Origin: a virus
DNA: 26,245 nucleotides
Reading direction: 5' to 3' (one strand)
IMG/VR virus record: IMGVR_UViG_3300035703_000379
Location: 1 to 26,245 of that record
Part shown: in pieces, positions 18,020 through 25,502 of the stretch
Layout: each line of letters opens with the position of its first letter
Position numbering within the stretch: the stretch's first letter is position 1
Made by a program: the position numbers and the translations under genes
The notes under the pieces: generated by a model
Databases searched by the model: none
What the model saw: the letters and a program-made list of their open reading frames with translations, nothing else
Told to the model about the DNA's origin: nothing

Positions 18020-19896
18020 CAGAATGGCACTTTCGGTAACTTAGGTAAATTTAATTTTGGAAGCAATTCTTGTAACTTAGGTATTTTAATTTTAAATTCT
18101 GGAAACTTAAACAACTCTTTAATATCAGAATCTGCCAACTCTGGGTCAAACAAATCCGTAAAACCTGCGGGGCCAATCAGTGTTAAAGACCCGTCGTCCT
18201 TTACTTTGCACAAGTAAGAAAGTTGAACATTGGTTGTTGTAGAGGCCATTCCGTCCATACCAATATTAAAACTCCAATTTACTGACTCAACATGGCCGCA
18301 CAATACATTCTTGCCCATAGGAAAAGAAAGATTACAACCAACCATAATTGGCAAGTTATTATCCTTGAGAGTCAAGTTAGCATCTCCAAAACGATAACTC
18401 AAGGCATGCCAATAGTACATTAGTTTTTTAGTATCTTCAAACCATGGAACATATACAACGCCTGACTCGCTTGATTTGGCTGTTGGGGCACTGTAAACAG
18501 TATTCCAATAATGTTCAATAGTTCCAAACCTGTTAATAGCTCCATCATCAATAATACGGTGTACGGCTGTTGTTAATACCGTAGTAGGGTCGTCGTTTCT
18601 TGATGAGCCTACTTCGCCCGTTTGTAGCTGAGGCATAATAAAATTTGGAGATGTAAAAAAGCTGTTTGTTGTAGATACGCTTTGTATCATAGTGTCGTCG
18701 GCGAAGACTCTGGGCAGGTCATCGAACGCAGTCCACTTTGTATGCTTAATTTGATTGTCCGGGTCTGTCAGAAACGTTTTAAGAGCAAATGGTTTGTCAC
18801 GTAGAATAATCATAGGCAAGGAAGTAGTCGCCCCTGATTCTGTCTTGAAATACCAGATGTCAGTAAAAGCTTCATTGATTGTGGTGTCAATATGCTCTTG
18901 AATTAAGCTCCAAGCTGAAGAACCTTGCCCTAAAGATGAAAGAAAGTTTGTTTTTACTGGCCTATCTTGATAATTAGAAAACATTGATTTGAGTTGATCG
19001 TAACTTTTAAAGTATCCGTTGAAGGATTTTGGGTCGCGTTGCTGTTTGCCGTATCCATCCAACGCCCCTTGCTTAGATGCCTCAAAAGTCGTATTGGCGT
19101 ACATTACACCCAACAGTGTGTTAGTAAATCCTGTTGCAAACGCATTGTTAGCTTGCGTTGATTTTGGCAATTCCAAATAATCTAACAGTTCTTGAGGTAG
19201 GCTTGGCATCCTTGAAGTTAACTTTGAAATACTTATTACTTTTTCATACTCTCCCAAGTCTGCTCCTAAGCTTGCTCCTGACTGCGGGTCTGTATTCAAG
19301 CCGCCAATAATAGATAGCACCATGCCTGCCCCCACAAAGGGGTCAATCAGTTTTTGAGCTAATTCAGCAATATTAATTTTTGAACTTTTCTGTGTATTGG
19401 AAATTAAATTAAGTCTACCCAACGCCTCTTGAGTTTGATTGAAATAGCTAGAAATCGAGTTCGCGTCAATGCGTACAGGAATGTTTAACAGGCTAGACCA
19501 CTCTCTAATATGAATAGTAGCTCTTTTGGTAAGAACCCCGGAGCCTTCGACTGAATAACTATTTTCAATAGTGGTAATCTGCCCAATGAATCTAATTATC
19601 CCTTCTTTAAGGGGAGACACTTCTGTAAACTTTTTGTCTTTTTCTGTAAACTTGCCAACTTTTGATTTAATGACAATCCAATTGCCGATTGAATAGGCTG
19701 GATGCAAATCGCCCACAACGCGAATGCTGGCTGTATTTTGAATAGAAGCTTTTGACCTTGATATGCCAATTGAAACAACTCCCTTGTTTCCACTATGGAC
19801 TTCGACTTTGGGTGTGTCGGGAGTTGGAATATCATCAAGATAATCAAATAGGATAATATCCCATCTAGTTGAATTATTTAAATATTTCACTTTCAT
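18019..19896 (-). CDS. Baseplate hub protein (gp27/gpD-like)
   Basis: The 625-residue product probably forms the ring joining tube and spike. The N-terminal part has alternating strands ending in GIIRFIGQITTIE (around residues 98-110), a hub-type barrel pattern. The C-terminal part has VGCNLSFPMGKNVLCGHVES followed by VNWSF (around 525-550). This resembles the 'G-K-x-V-x-G-H-I-E-x-V-x-H' strand pair found near the end of hub proteins. The last 32 residues are rich in Lys, Pro and Leu (IPKLQELLPKLNLPKLPKVPF), an unusual extended tail. The ATG start has GGGGATT upstream overlapping the tape measure stop region. The stop overlaps the spike gene by one base (TGATG). Hub function is inferred from order and these patterns. 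Confidence 0.6.
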   Translation of the reverse strand: MKVKYLNNSTRWDIILFDYLDDIPTPDTPKVEVHSGNKGVVSIGISRSKASIQNTASIRVVGDLHPAYSIGNWIVIKSKVGKFTEKDKKFTEVSPLKEGIIRFIGQITTIENSYSVEGSGVLTKRATIHIREWSSLLNIPVRIDANSISSYFNQTQEALGRLNLISNTQKSSKINIAELAQKLIDPFVGAGMVLSIIGGLNTDPQSGASLGADLGEYEKVISISKLTSRMPSLPQELLDYLELPKSTQANNAFATGFTNTLLGVMYANTTFEASKQGALDGYGKQQRDPKSFNGYFKSYDQLKSMFSNYQDRPVKTNFLSSLGQGSSAWSLIQEHIDTTINEAFTDIWYFKTESGATTSLPMIILRDKPFALKTFLTDPDNQIKHTKWTAFDDLPRVFADDTMIQSVSTTNSFFTSPNFIMPQLQTGEVGSSRNDDPTTVLTTAVHRIIDDGAINRFGTIEHYWNTVYSAPTAKSSESGVVYVPWFEDTKKLMYYWHALSYRFGDANLTLKDNNLPIMVGCNLSFPMGKNVLCGHVESVNWSFNIGMDGMASTTTNVQLSYLCKVKDDGSLTLIGPAGFTDLFDPELADSDIKELFKFPEFKIKIPKLQELLPKLNLPKLPKVPF

Positions 19897-19906
19897 AAAA
19901 ATCCCC

Positions 19907-22900
19907 TTACGGCATCATACTACCAACTGCCGACCTAGTTCTAGCTCTATTTTTCTCTTGTTGAATTTGTTGTGGAGTTTTAGGTGAATTTACGGATGGC
20001 TTTTCGGGCATCACGCCGCCTGCGGGAGTCCCACCAACCGCATCAGCAAGCTGTTGCACCGCCGTAGGACCAAAAGCTTCGATAATGCTTAGTGATGTTC
20101 TCTGTGTATCTTTGTCCGCATACGTAGACATGGCAGTTGCTAGCTTGGCAAAAGTAAACTTCTCTCCCTTACCAACATCAACTCCTGCAGCCTTGCCAAG
20201 TTCCTGCTTCCAATTCGCCTTGCTTGTATCAATTCCCATGCCAGCGGCTGTAGTCTTTAGTTCTTCATCGGATACAGTTCTGTCAATTCCTTTAGCCGCA
20301 TCGACCGCTGCTGAGTTTAGTACACGCTTGTAGTTAACGGTTGCAAAATCTGCTGCTGCTTTTGCGGCTCCCTTGCCTTTTTCTTGGGCCAACATTCTTT
20401 GGCCTTTTTTGAAGTCTCCGGGAGGAGCACCTGTCATTAACAGCGCCATGCCCGCGCCTTCGGCTTCAAGGCCGGCCATACCTACAGTTTCATCTTCAAA
20501 CTGGAACATGAGATTACGAAGACCTTCTGAATCTCCTTTTTTCAACATTTCCTTTGCTCTAGCTTGAATAGTAGAAAAGTCTTTCCCTGTTCTACGCTTA
20601 TATTCTGCCGAGAACGGAGCAACTTGGGTAGTCATTTGCCCTTCAAGTGCTCTTCTGGCTTTAGCAATTGCCTCGGTTTGAGTCATGCCTGCTGCCATTT
20701 GAGCGCCTACCATTCTACGAGCCAAGCCGGTCATTTTGGTGTAGTCGCCTTGAGAGCCTAACTGCTGTAAAGCCTCTTGCACCTGAACAACGTTTGAACG
20801 ACTAACCGCTCCTAGACCGGTGCCGACTCCTAGCCCCGCACTTGCGCCTGAAAGAACTTTTAGCGTTCCCATAAGTCCGGTTGTTGCACCGGTCGCTCCG
20901 GCAAGACCCATTAAGCCTGAGCGGGCTTCATCCATATACATCATGGCTGAGCCAGACTTACCAGCCATCGCTCCTGTCAAAGTAGACAGAAATCCTGCAG
21001 CGCCTGTGGCCGACTGTATCTTTAATGCCTGAGACATTTCCATGGCTGCTTGCGAGAATCTTTGAATAGCTGGAGCGCCTTTAAGTCCTGCTTCAAAAGC
21101 CTTGGCAAAAATATTTTCAAGTTGCTTGGTATCTCCTTGCTTACCAGAAACAGCCGAGATGCCTAGTACGTTGCTGGCCATCTGTTCAACAGAACCAACG
21201 CCCGCACGGCTTAATCCAAGAAGACGGTCAGCGCCTCTGGTTGTACCCATCATGCCTGCATAGGTGTTGTAAATATTTCCAACTTCTGGAATTGAATAGC
21301 CTAACTTGGCATATCTTCCGGCCAAAGCTTCGGCTCTTTCAGGGGATAGTCCTTTAAAAGCCTCAAACCCCGAAACAGCAGCTCCACCTGCCATGGAGGT
21401 TGCTGCAGTTCTCATTCTCATTGCAGCTAAATTTTCATCAAGTCCCATAGCTAAACGACGAGAATCAAATCTAGATTTTTCAGCTTCTATAAGCATTCTT
21501 TCATTTTGTTCGCGTTGACGAATAGCACCGGATTGATACATGGCCTTAACTGCTTGGGCATTTTGCTGAGGTTTATCAAAAAATAAACCAGCTCCGGGCA
21601 TGTCATAAATACCGCCTTCTTTTTGACCAGCCAGTCCTGTCTGGGCACCTGTGATATTGGTAAACAGGTCTTTGCCCGCACCAACCAAACCAGTTACACC
21701 GGCTCCTGCTAAAGCTAAGCCCGGAAGCGCACCAACTCCTACGGTTCCTGCAGTTAAACCTACGCCGCCTACAATTGCTCCGATTGAAAGAGCTGCCTGC
21801 CCAATCGCACTGCCGATTGAACTTCGCGTTGTTGCTTTGCGCTCTGCTTCTGAAACTTTAAATTCTTCTTCAAAAATTTTATTTGCTTCTGTTTCGCGTG
21901 ATTGTCTGTTGCCTACTCCCAAATAAGAAAATTTCTTTTTACCGGGAGTCAGTAAGTTACCATACGCTTCGAGCATCTGCTCGCCAGTTGTGGGAGCCAC
22001 AACCGCCATATACTTTTGATACCTAAGAGACTCAGCCGCTGCTATATTCTGAGGAATAGCCTGCATTGCCTGTAGACTTTGTTGAAAGCCCATGGCCTGA
22101 ACATTTGCATATGCTCCGCCTAGCTGAAAACCAAGAGCAGCAGTACCTGCCACTGCAGACGCACCAAATCCTACCTTTCCACCATATTTATCCCACCAAC
22201 CACCAAATCCACCACGACCGCCACCTTCGCCACCGCCGCCGCCGGGGCCGCCCTTTTTAATAAAGTCATCTAGAGTTGTAGAAAACTGTTCGGCCTTTTG
22301 ATTGACTTTATTAAACTTCTTGGCTGCTTCGTCGAGTTCTCTTGCAAACTTAGCGAGGTCTTTGGCTCCGGCCTCGGATGCTCTGCCATATTCTTCGGTT
22401 GCTCGTTTAAGCGTTTCTGAAGCAGCGGCTCTTTCTTGCTCTATCTTTTTAGATACATCTAGCAGAATTTTTGCTGTTGTGTTGGCGCTTCCTGACAGTA
22501 ACTTAATTGCCTCTTCGCGTTCTCTTTTGGCCGCCAAATCATTTTGAAATCCGGCCTGCCCAGCAAACGCTTGAGCTATGCCTACGCCACCGCGAGAAAG
22601 CTGCCATTGGGCACTAGGAAGAGGGCCACCTAATGGAATACCTGCGGGATTAATGTTAGACGGAGGAACAGGAGCGCCTGTGCCGATTGAATAGACATTG
22701 CTACCTACGGGCCCACCGCGTGCAGCAATCCTATCTTGAATCTCAAGAGCTAGTCCTGTTTTAGTTGGAGAGTAACCGCCAGCCGCCTGCCTTTGGTGAG
22801 CAGCCATCTGTGCTTGTAATTGCACAGTAGAGCGAAGAGCTTCATTCATCTTCTGAATCTCTTCGCGCATCTGCCTAATAGGGGCTAATAAATCTGATAG

Positions 22901-22921
22901 GTCTACGTTTATGCGTGTCAC
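19907..22921 (-). CDS. Tail tape measure protein
   Basis: The product has 1,004 residues, and its length would set tail length; at about 0.15 nm per residue this predicts a tail near 150 nm. Residues 1-40 and about 128-225 are charged, Ala-rich and coiled-coil-like. Residues 223-247 form a Gly-rich hinge with GGPGGGGGEGGGRGGFGGWW. Two small-residue hydrophobic stretches follow (about 250-272 and 368-416), of the kind that can enter membranes during injection. The rest is Ala/Gly/Met-rich and helical. No lysozyme or peptidase motif was seen. The start is GTG at 22921 with GGAGTG upstream; a 38-nt gap before it holds a TAAAAT box. Position after the chaperones and before the hub supports the call. 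Confidence 0.85.
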   Translation of the reverse strand: MTRINVDLSDLLAPIRQMREEIQKMNEALRSTVQLQAQMAAHQRQAAGGYSPTKTGLALEIQDRIAARGGPVGSNVYSIGTGAPVPPSNINPAGIPLGGPLPSAQWQLSRGGVGIAQAFAGQAGFQNDLAAKREREEAIKLLSGSANTTAKILLDVSKKIEQERAAASETLKRATEEYGRASEAGAKDLAKFARELDEAAKKFNKVNQKAEQFSTTLDDFIKKGGPGGGGGEGGGRGGFGGWWDKYGGKVGFGASAVAGTAALGFQLGGAYANVQAMGFQQSLQAMQAIPQNIAAAESLRYQKYMAVVAPTTGEQMLEAYGNLLTPGKKKFSYLGVGNRQSRETEANKIFEEEFKVSEAERKATTRSSIGSAIGQAALSIGAIVGGVGLTAGTVGVGALPGLALAGAGVTGLVGAGKDLFTNITGAQTGLAGQKEGGIYDMPGAGLFFDKPQQNAQAVKAMYQSGAIRQREQNERMLIEAEKSRFDSRRLAMGLDENLAAMRMRTAATSMAGGAAVSGFEAFKGLSPERAEALAGRYAKLGYSIPEVGNIYNTYAGMMGTTRGADRLLGLSRAGVGSVEQMASNVLGISAVSGKQGDTKQLENIFAKAFEAGLKGAPAIQRFSQAAMEMSQALKIQSATGAAGFLSTLTGAMAGKSGSAMMYMDEARSGLMGLAGATGATTGLMGTLKVLSGASAGLGVGTGLGAVSRSNVVQVQEALQQLGSQGDYTKMTGLARRMVGAQMAAGMTQTEAIAKARRALEGQMTTQVAPFSAEYKRRTGKDFSTIQARAKEMLKKGDSEGLRNLMFQFEDETVGMAGLEAEGAGMALLMTGAPPGDFKKGQRMLAQEKGKGAAKAAADFATVNYKRVLNSAAVDAAKGIDRTVSDEELKTTAAGMGIDTSKANWKQELGKAAGVDVGKGEKFTFAKLATAMSTYADKDTQRTSLSIIEAFGPTAVQQLADAVGGTPAGGVMPEKPSVNSPKTPQQIQQEKNRARTRSAVGSMMP

Positions 22922-22959
22922 ACTATGGGCACTCCACTACAGTGATGACATTTTAAGTC

Positions 22960-23484
22960 TTATTCGTCTTTTTCTTCTTTGGTGGCGGGGCGTTGTGCTT
23001 CTGAAAGTTGACGATTAAGCTCAAGAATAGGGGTATAGTCCAACAAATGATAACCACCTAGCTCTTCGTTCTTGGGTTTCCACCAATCAGGAGCCTTGAC
23101 AATATGAGCGTTAAGAACTGCAAGCATCTGAATAAACTCGGCTTGTTGGTCAATATCTCTCAATTCGGGAAGAATTCCTTCGATAACACGACGTACAGCC
23201 TCATCACTTGCCACTAGAGCGACCTTGTCTTTATCTTCTACACCTAGAGCCACCTCGTCATGGATATTCTGAAGAGCGTCCTTAATTCCTGCAAGCAAGG
23301 AAGGAACACTGTAAGATGGTGGGCGACGTAGACCTGTAGACAGCCTATTGGCCACACGGGATGATTCAGTCATATCTCTGTGAGATAGAAACTTTTTAAG
23401 TTCAAAAGTCCCCTGATATTTTTCACCGGTTGTGGTTCCAACAACATCCAGCTCAACAAAAATAATAGGATTAAGACTGCTCAT
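22960..23484 (-). CDS. Tail assembly chaperone-like protein 2
   Basis: The 174-residue product begins with a beta segment (GEKYQGTFELKKFLSHRDM, residues 20-38). It then has a helical middle and ends with NAHIVKAPDWW (residues 129-139) and GYHLLDYTPILELNRQLSEA (144-163). A 'G-x-F-x-x-K-x-x-L' start combined with 'I-x-x-A-P-x-W-W ... L-x-D' is a pattern I associate with tail assembly chaperones of contractile phages, encoded just upstream of the tape measure. The ATG lies inside the end of the preceding gene with its own GGAGC site, so it is independently started. Its likely job is to bind the hydrophobic tape measure and keep it soluble. No search was possible. Confidence 0.55.
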   Translation of the reverse strand: MSSLNPIIFVELDVVGTTTGEKYQGTFELKKFLSHRDMTESSRVANRLSTGLRRPPSYSVPSLLAGIKDALQNIHDEVALGVEDKDKVALVASDEAVRRVIEGILPELRDIDQQAEFIQMLAVLNAHIVKAPDWWKPKNEELGGYHLLDYTPILELNRQLSEAQRPATKEEKDE

Positions 23485-23851
23485 TGTTTTGCTCCTGTTT
23501 CAAACCAAAATCTCTTTTTGCCTGTTCTAGAAAATCATCGTCAGATTGAATGTCTAGGTCTTCCCAATACTCATCCTTGTTTGCTTCCTCTCTGACAAAA
23601 TCAGCCACTTCTTCTTTGGCTAATTCTGGGTCAGCTTTGGCTGCAACTTCTTTATGAAGATAGACCTCAAACATAAGTTCGTCAAGAGTTCTTTCTTCAA
23701 AGTATGGGTCAAATATCGGCATGTTGTACTTTTGGCATAAAACAAACTGGAAGACAAGTCTCAAGTCAGACTCGTCATCAATCTTTCCATCAATAATTTG
23801 TTTTGCTTTTTTCTTGGCGGCTTCAATGCGCTCGGCCAAATACGGTTCCAT
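23471..23851 (-). CDS. Acidic protein, candidate tail assembly chaperone 1
   Basis: The 126-residue product is strongly acidic and predicted mainly helical, with clusters such as DLDIQSDDDFLEQAK near residues 98-112. It sits immediately before the second chaperone candidate and the tape measure gene. That is the position where tailed phages encode two proteins that coat the tape measure before tube assembly. The ATG has a GGTGAG site. Its 3' end overlaps the next gene by 14 nt. The two frames differ by +1, and no X-XXY-YYZ slippery heptamer is visible, so the classical -1 frameshift fusion is not supported. The chaperone role is inferred from place, size and charge. Confidence 0.5.
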   Translation of the reverse strand: MEPYLAERIEAAKKKAKQIIDGKIDDESDLRLVFQFVLCQKYNMPIFDPYFEERTLDELMFEVYLHKEVAAKADPELAKEEVADFVREEANKDEYWEDLDIQSDDDFLEQAKRDFGLKQEQNNEQS

Positions 23852-23869
23852 AAACTCACCATGGGTTAA

Positions 23870-24406
23870 TTATTTTTTATAAGGAACGAAACTCTGGGTC
23901 ACGTTGTGAGCATAAGCGGTTCCAACAAAATCAACGCTTCTGTTTGATAACGAGCCGATTGTAACACTTCCTGAGATTCTTGTAAACATACCTCTTGCAT
24001 AAAACATCTTCTGGCCAAGCTTATCAAACACTTCAAGTTCAATAAGTGGCTGATGGATAATAGATGCCATGTTTGCCCATAAACCTTGGGATTCAGGTGA
24101 CTCTGAAGGGTCTATAAGTTGTCTCAGTGAGGCTCTAATAGAAACTTGGCCTACAGAAATATCCCACGGAACATGAGTATCAATAGTACGAGTTTCTTCT
24201 GGAGTGAAGTCAATAGTGTAGTTGAAATCTTGACAGACTGCGACGAGTTCACCGGACACAACAACATATGCGCGAGCGCCTGACATATACTGTGGAAGAG
24301 ATACTTTTGGATTTTTACCCAAAGCCTTGTCGCGCTCGGCAGCGTCTTTAAAAGCCTGCCCAAGTTCTTCCATAGATTTTTTCCATGCGTTGCCGGTACC
24401 GCTCAT
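23870..24406 (-). CDS. Tail tube-like protein C (tube or baseplate-tube junction paralogue)
   Basis: The 178-residue product carries QYMSGARAYVVVSG at residues 39-52, matching the FMSGPRLLIKIDG signature of the two tube-like proteins upstream. LIELEVFDKLG near residue 120 lines up with their STFDIEV segment. It adds a roughly 36-residue charged helical N-terminal extension (Glu/Lys/Ala rich) absent from the other two. Its ATG overlaps the previous stop by 4 nt (ATGA) and has no clear ribosome binding site, so it probably depends on translational coupling. The extension suggests a specialised partner, for example at the junction of tube and baseplate or at the head-proximal end. In T4, gp19, gp48 and gp54 are structural relatives that divide such roles. 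The assignment is by pattern and context. Confidence 0.5.
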   Translation of the reverse strand: MSGTGNAWKKSMEELGQAFKDAAERDKALGKNPKVSLPQYMSGARAYVVVSGELVAVCQDFNYTIDFTPEETRTIDTHVPWDISVGQVSIRASLRQLIDPSESPESQGLWANMASIIHQPLIELEVFDKLGQKMFYARGMFTRISGSVTIGSLSNRSVDFVGTAYAHNVTQSFVPYKK

Positions 24407-24726
24407 CTTTTAGTTTTTCTTTTTGTTGGCTTACGTCCGCGTCTTTTTACAGTAACAGTAACAGCGCCCGCTTCAGCAACACTATCCACCATGCTGCGTC
24501 TAATTGCGTAGACAGCAATTGGCTCTTGGCCTTTCATTGACATTTTTGCAATCTCTTCTGGCGACTGCATATAAAAACAAACTTTTCCGTAATCTGAAAT
24601 AAGCCAAGAAACCGCCTTGACAGCCAATTCAGAACCATCGTTAAGATGGACTGTAAACGTCTTTAGGGTAGTATCTGATGAGGAGTATTTATTGTTTGTA
24701 TTTTTAGACAGTTGCACTAAAGTCAT
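24403..24726 (-). CDS. Small protein with strongly basic C-terminus, unrecognised
   Basis: The chosen start is ATG at 24726, giving 107 residues. It has a GGAG site 7-8 nt upstream, whereas the longer in-frame ATG at 24765 sits inside the terminator hairpin with no site. The body (residues 20-90) looks like a small alpha/beta domain. The last 14 residues (94-107, KRRGRKPTKRKTKR) contain 10 Lys/Arg, including an AT-hook-like RGRKP. Such a tail suggests nucleic-acid or acidic-protein binding, and the acidic chaperone candidate at 23471-23851 lies two genes downstream. The stop overlaps the next start as ATGA. I do not recognise a family. Position between two tube-like genes suggests a role in tail assembly, but this is inference. 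Confidence 0.7.
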   Translation of the reverse strand: MTLVQLSKNTNNKYSSSDTTLKTFTVHLNDGSELAVKAVSWLISDYGKVCFYMQSPEEIAKMSMKGQEPIAVYAIRRSMVDSVAEAGAVTVTVKRRGRKPTKRKTKR

Positions 24727-24737
24727 GATATTACTCC

Positions 24738-24776
24738 AAAAAAAGGAAATACCCCTAGAGGTCATCTAGAGGTATT
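24738..24776 (-). terminator. Rho-independent terminator after tube-like gene B
   Basis: On the minus strand AATACC-T-CTAGA, loop TGACC, TCTAG-G-GGTATT forms an 11-bp stem with one mismatch (24776-24748). It is followed by TCC and seven T residues (24744-24738). This is a textbook intrinsic terminator layout. It lies between tube-like gene B and the 107-residue gene, so it should reduce read-through from the sheath/tube messages into the rest of the module. Confidence 0.7.
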
Positions 24777-24803
24777 TTATACCATGGGCCTTAAAAGAGT
24801 CAA
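24776..24803 (-). promoter_or_regulatory. Sigma70-like promoter with extended -10, overlapping a terminator
   Basis: The minus strand reads TTGACT (24803-24798), a 16-nt spacer, then TATAAA (24781-24776) preceded by TGG, which makes an extended -10 (TGG-TATAAA). Both hexamers match the consensus at 5 of 6 positions. Expected initiation about 7 nt downstream, near 24769, falls inside the 5' arm of the terminator hairpin. It would drive the 107-residue gene, tube-like gene C, the chaperones and possibly the tape measure gene. This is a sequence-only prediction. Confidence 0.55.
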
Positions 24804-24809
24804 GTCGGA

Positions 24810-25490
24810 TTAGACTGCCGAACCAAATCCAGATAGGTCCGCAGTGTCTCTTTCGCCGCCTGCACGGTCTTCAGATACTAGCAACGTGCCAGTAAATGAG
24901 AATGATTCAGTAAGGAGCTGTCCTGCAGAAATACTCGCTGAACGAGAGTTAAGTCTGCAATTTTGCACAGTAAAGTGTTTTACAAGAACACCTTGTTTAT
25001 TATTTAGCGATGTACCGTCAGTGCTTTTTAGAGCATCTACTTTTGGATACATCTGCCACACTTCAATATCAAATGTGGAAGACACTAGCACTGAGGTAGG
25101 GTCTAAGTGTCTTTTAAGGTTTTCTGTGGCACTAATGGTTGAATTTGACGTACCTGCCGTTCCTGCAGCGTCTGGAGTATTAAGACCTGTTAAAGATGAT
25201 TCAGGAAGTGTTGTTAAAGCTTTTTTATCATCGGCTTTGGTGGCAGATGCGTTTGCACTTAGTGTGTTGCGAGAGGCAGAGTCAAGCAATCGAACAATCT
25301 GCATACTGCCAGAAACGCCGTTATACATTGTTGCTTGGATAGCGACTGAAGCGAAGCTACCAAGTGTATTTACAATCTGTACGTTTCTGCTTACGCGAAG
25401 GTCTAGACCAACAGCATACGCAACCTTTACTCCATCAATTTTAATGAGGAGTCTTGGGCCAGACATAAAAAATGGAGTTTGAGCTGCCAT
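24810..25490 (-). CDS. Tail tube-like protein B
   Basis: The 226-residue product is a paralogue of the preceding gene: FMSGPRLLIKIDG at residues 8-20 matches FLDGARLVVKIDG at the same positions there, and STFDIEVW near residue 138 matches STFDIEVY. It is longer because of a Ser/Thr/Ala/Asp-rich, probably flexible insertion at about residues 70-128. This could be a surface loop or a lumen-facing loop if the fold is tube-like. The ATG start has an AAAGG site that overlaps the stop codon of gene A, so the two are probably translated together at related levels. It is followed by a promoter-like sequence and a terminator. It could be a tube subunit or a tube-initiator/terminator relative, as gp48 and gp54 are to gp19 in T4. 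Confidence 0.55.
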   Translation of the reverse strand: MAAQTPFFMSGPRLLIKIDGVKVAYAVGLDLRVSRNVQIVNTLGSFASVAIQATMYNGVSGSMQIVRLLDSASRNTLSANASATKADDKKALTTLPESSLTGLNTPDAAGTAGTSNSTISATENLKRHLDPTSVLVSSTFDIEVWQMYPKVDALKSTDGTSLNNKQGVLVKHFTVQNCRLNSRSASISAGQLLTESFSFTGTLLVSEDRAGGERDTADLSGFGSAV

Positions 25491-25502
25491 TGTTAGTTAC
25501 CT

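Noticed and set aside
17147-19896. Lysozyme or peptidase domain in the hub or spike
   Set aside because: No catalytic Glu/Asp/Thr arrangement or cell-wall hydrolase motif was visible in either protein.
22921-22940. Three CACT repeats near the tape measure start
   Set aside because: Four-base repeats over 18 nt are expected by chance and match no known operator.
23471-23530. Programmed -1 frameshift between the two chaperone candidates
   Set aside because: The downstream frame is +1 relative to the first, and no slippery heptamer is visible.
24727-24765. Longer N-terminus for the basic-tail protein, from ATG 24765
   Set aside because: That ATG sits inside the terminator hairpin, close to the predicted transcript start, with no ribosome binding site. 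ATG 24726 has GGAG at proper spacing.
24844-25482. A 212-codon open frame on the plus strand
   Set aside because: It lies fully antisense to the tube-like gene B, has no clear ribosome binding site and its composition mirrors the gene opposite. It is best explained as a shadow.
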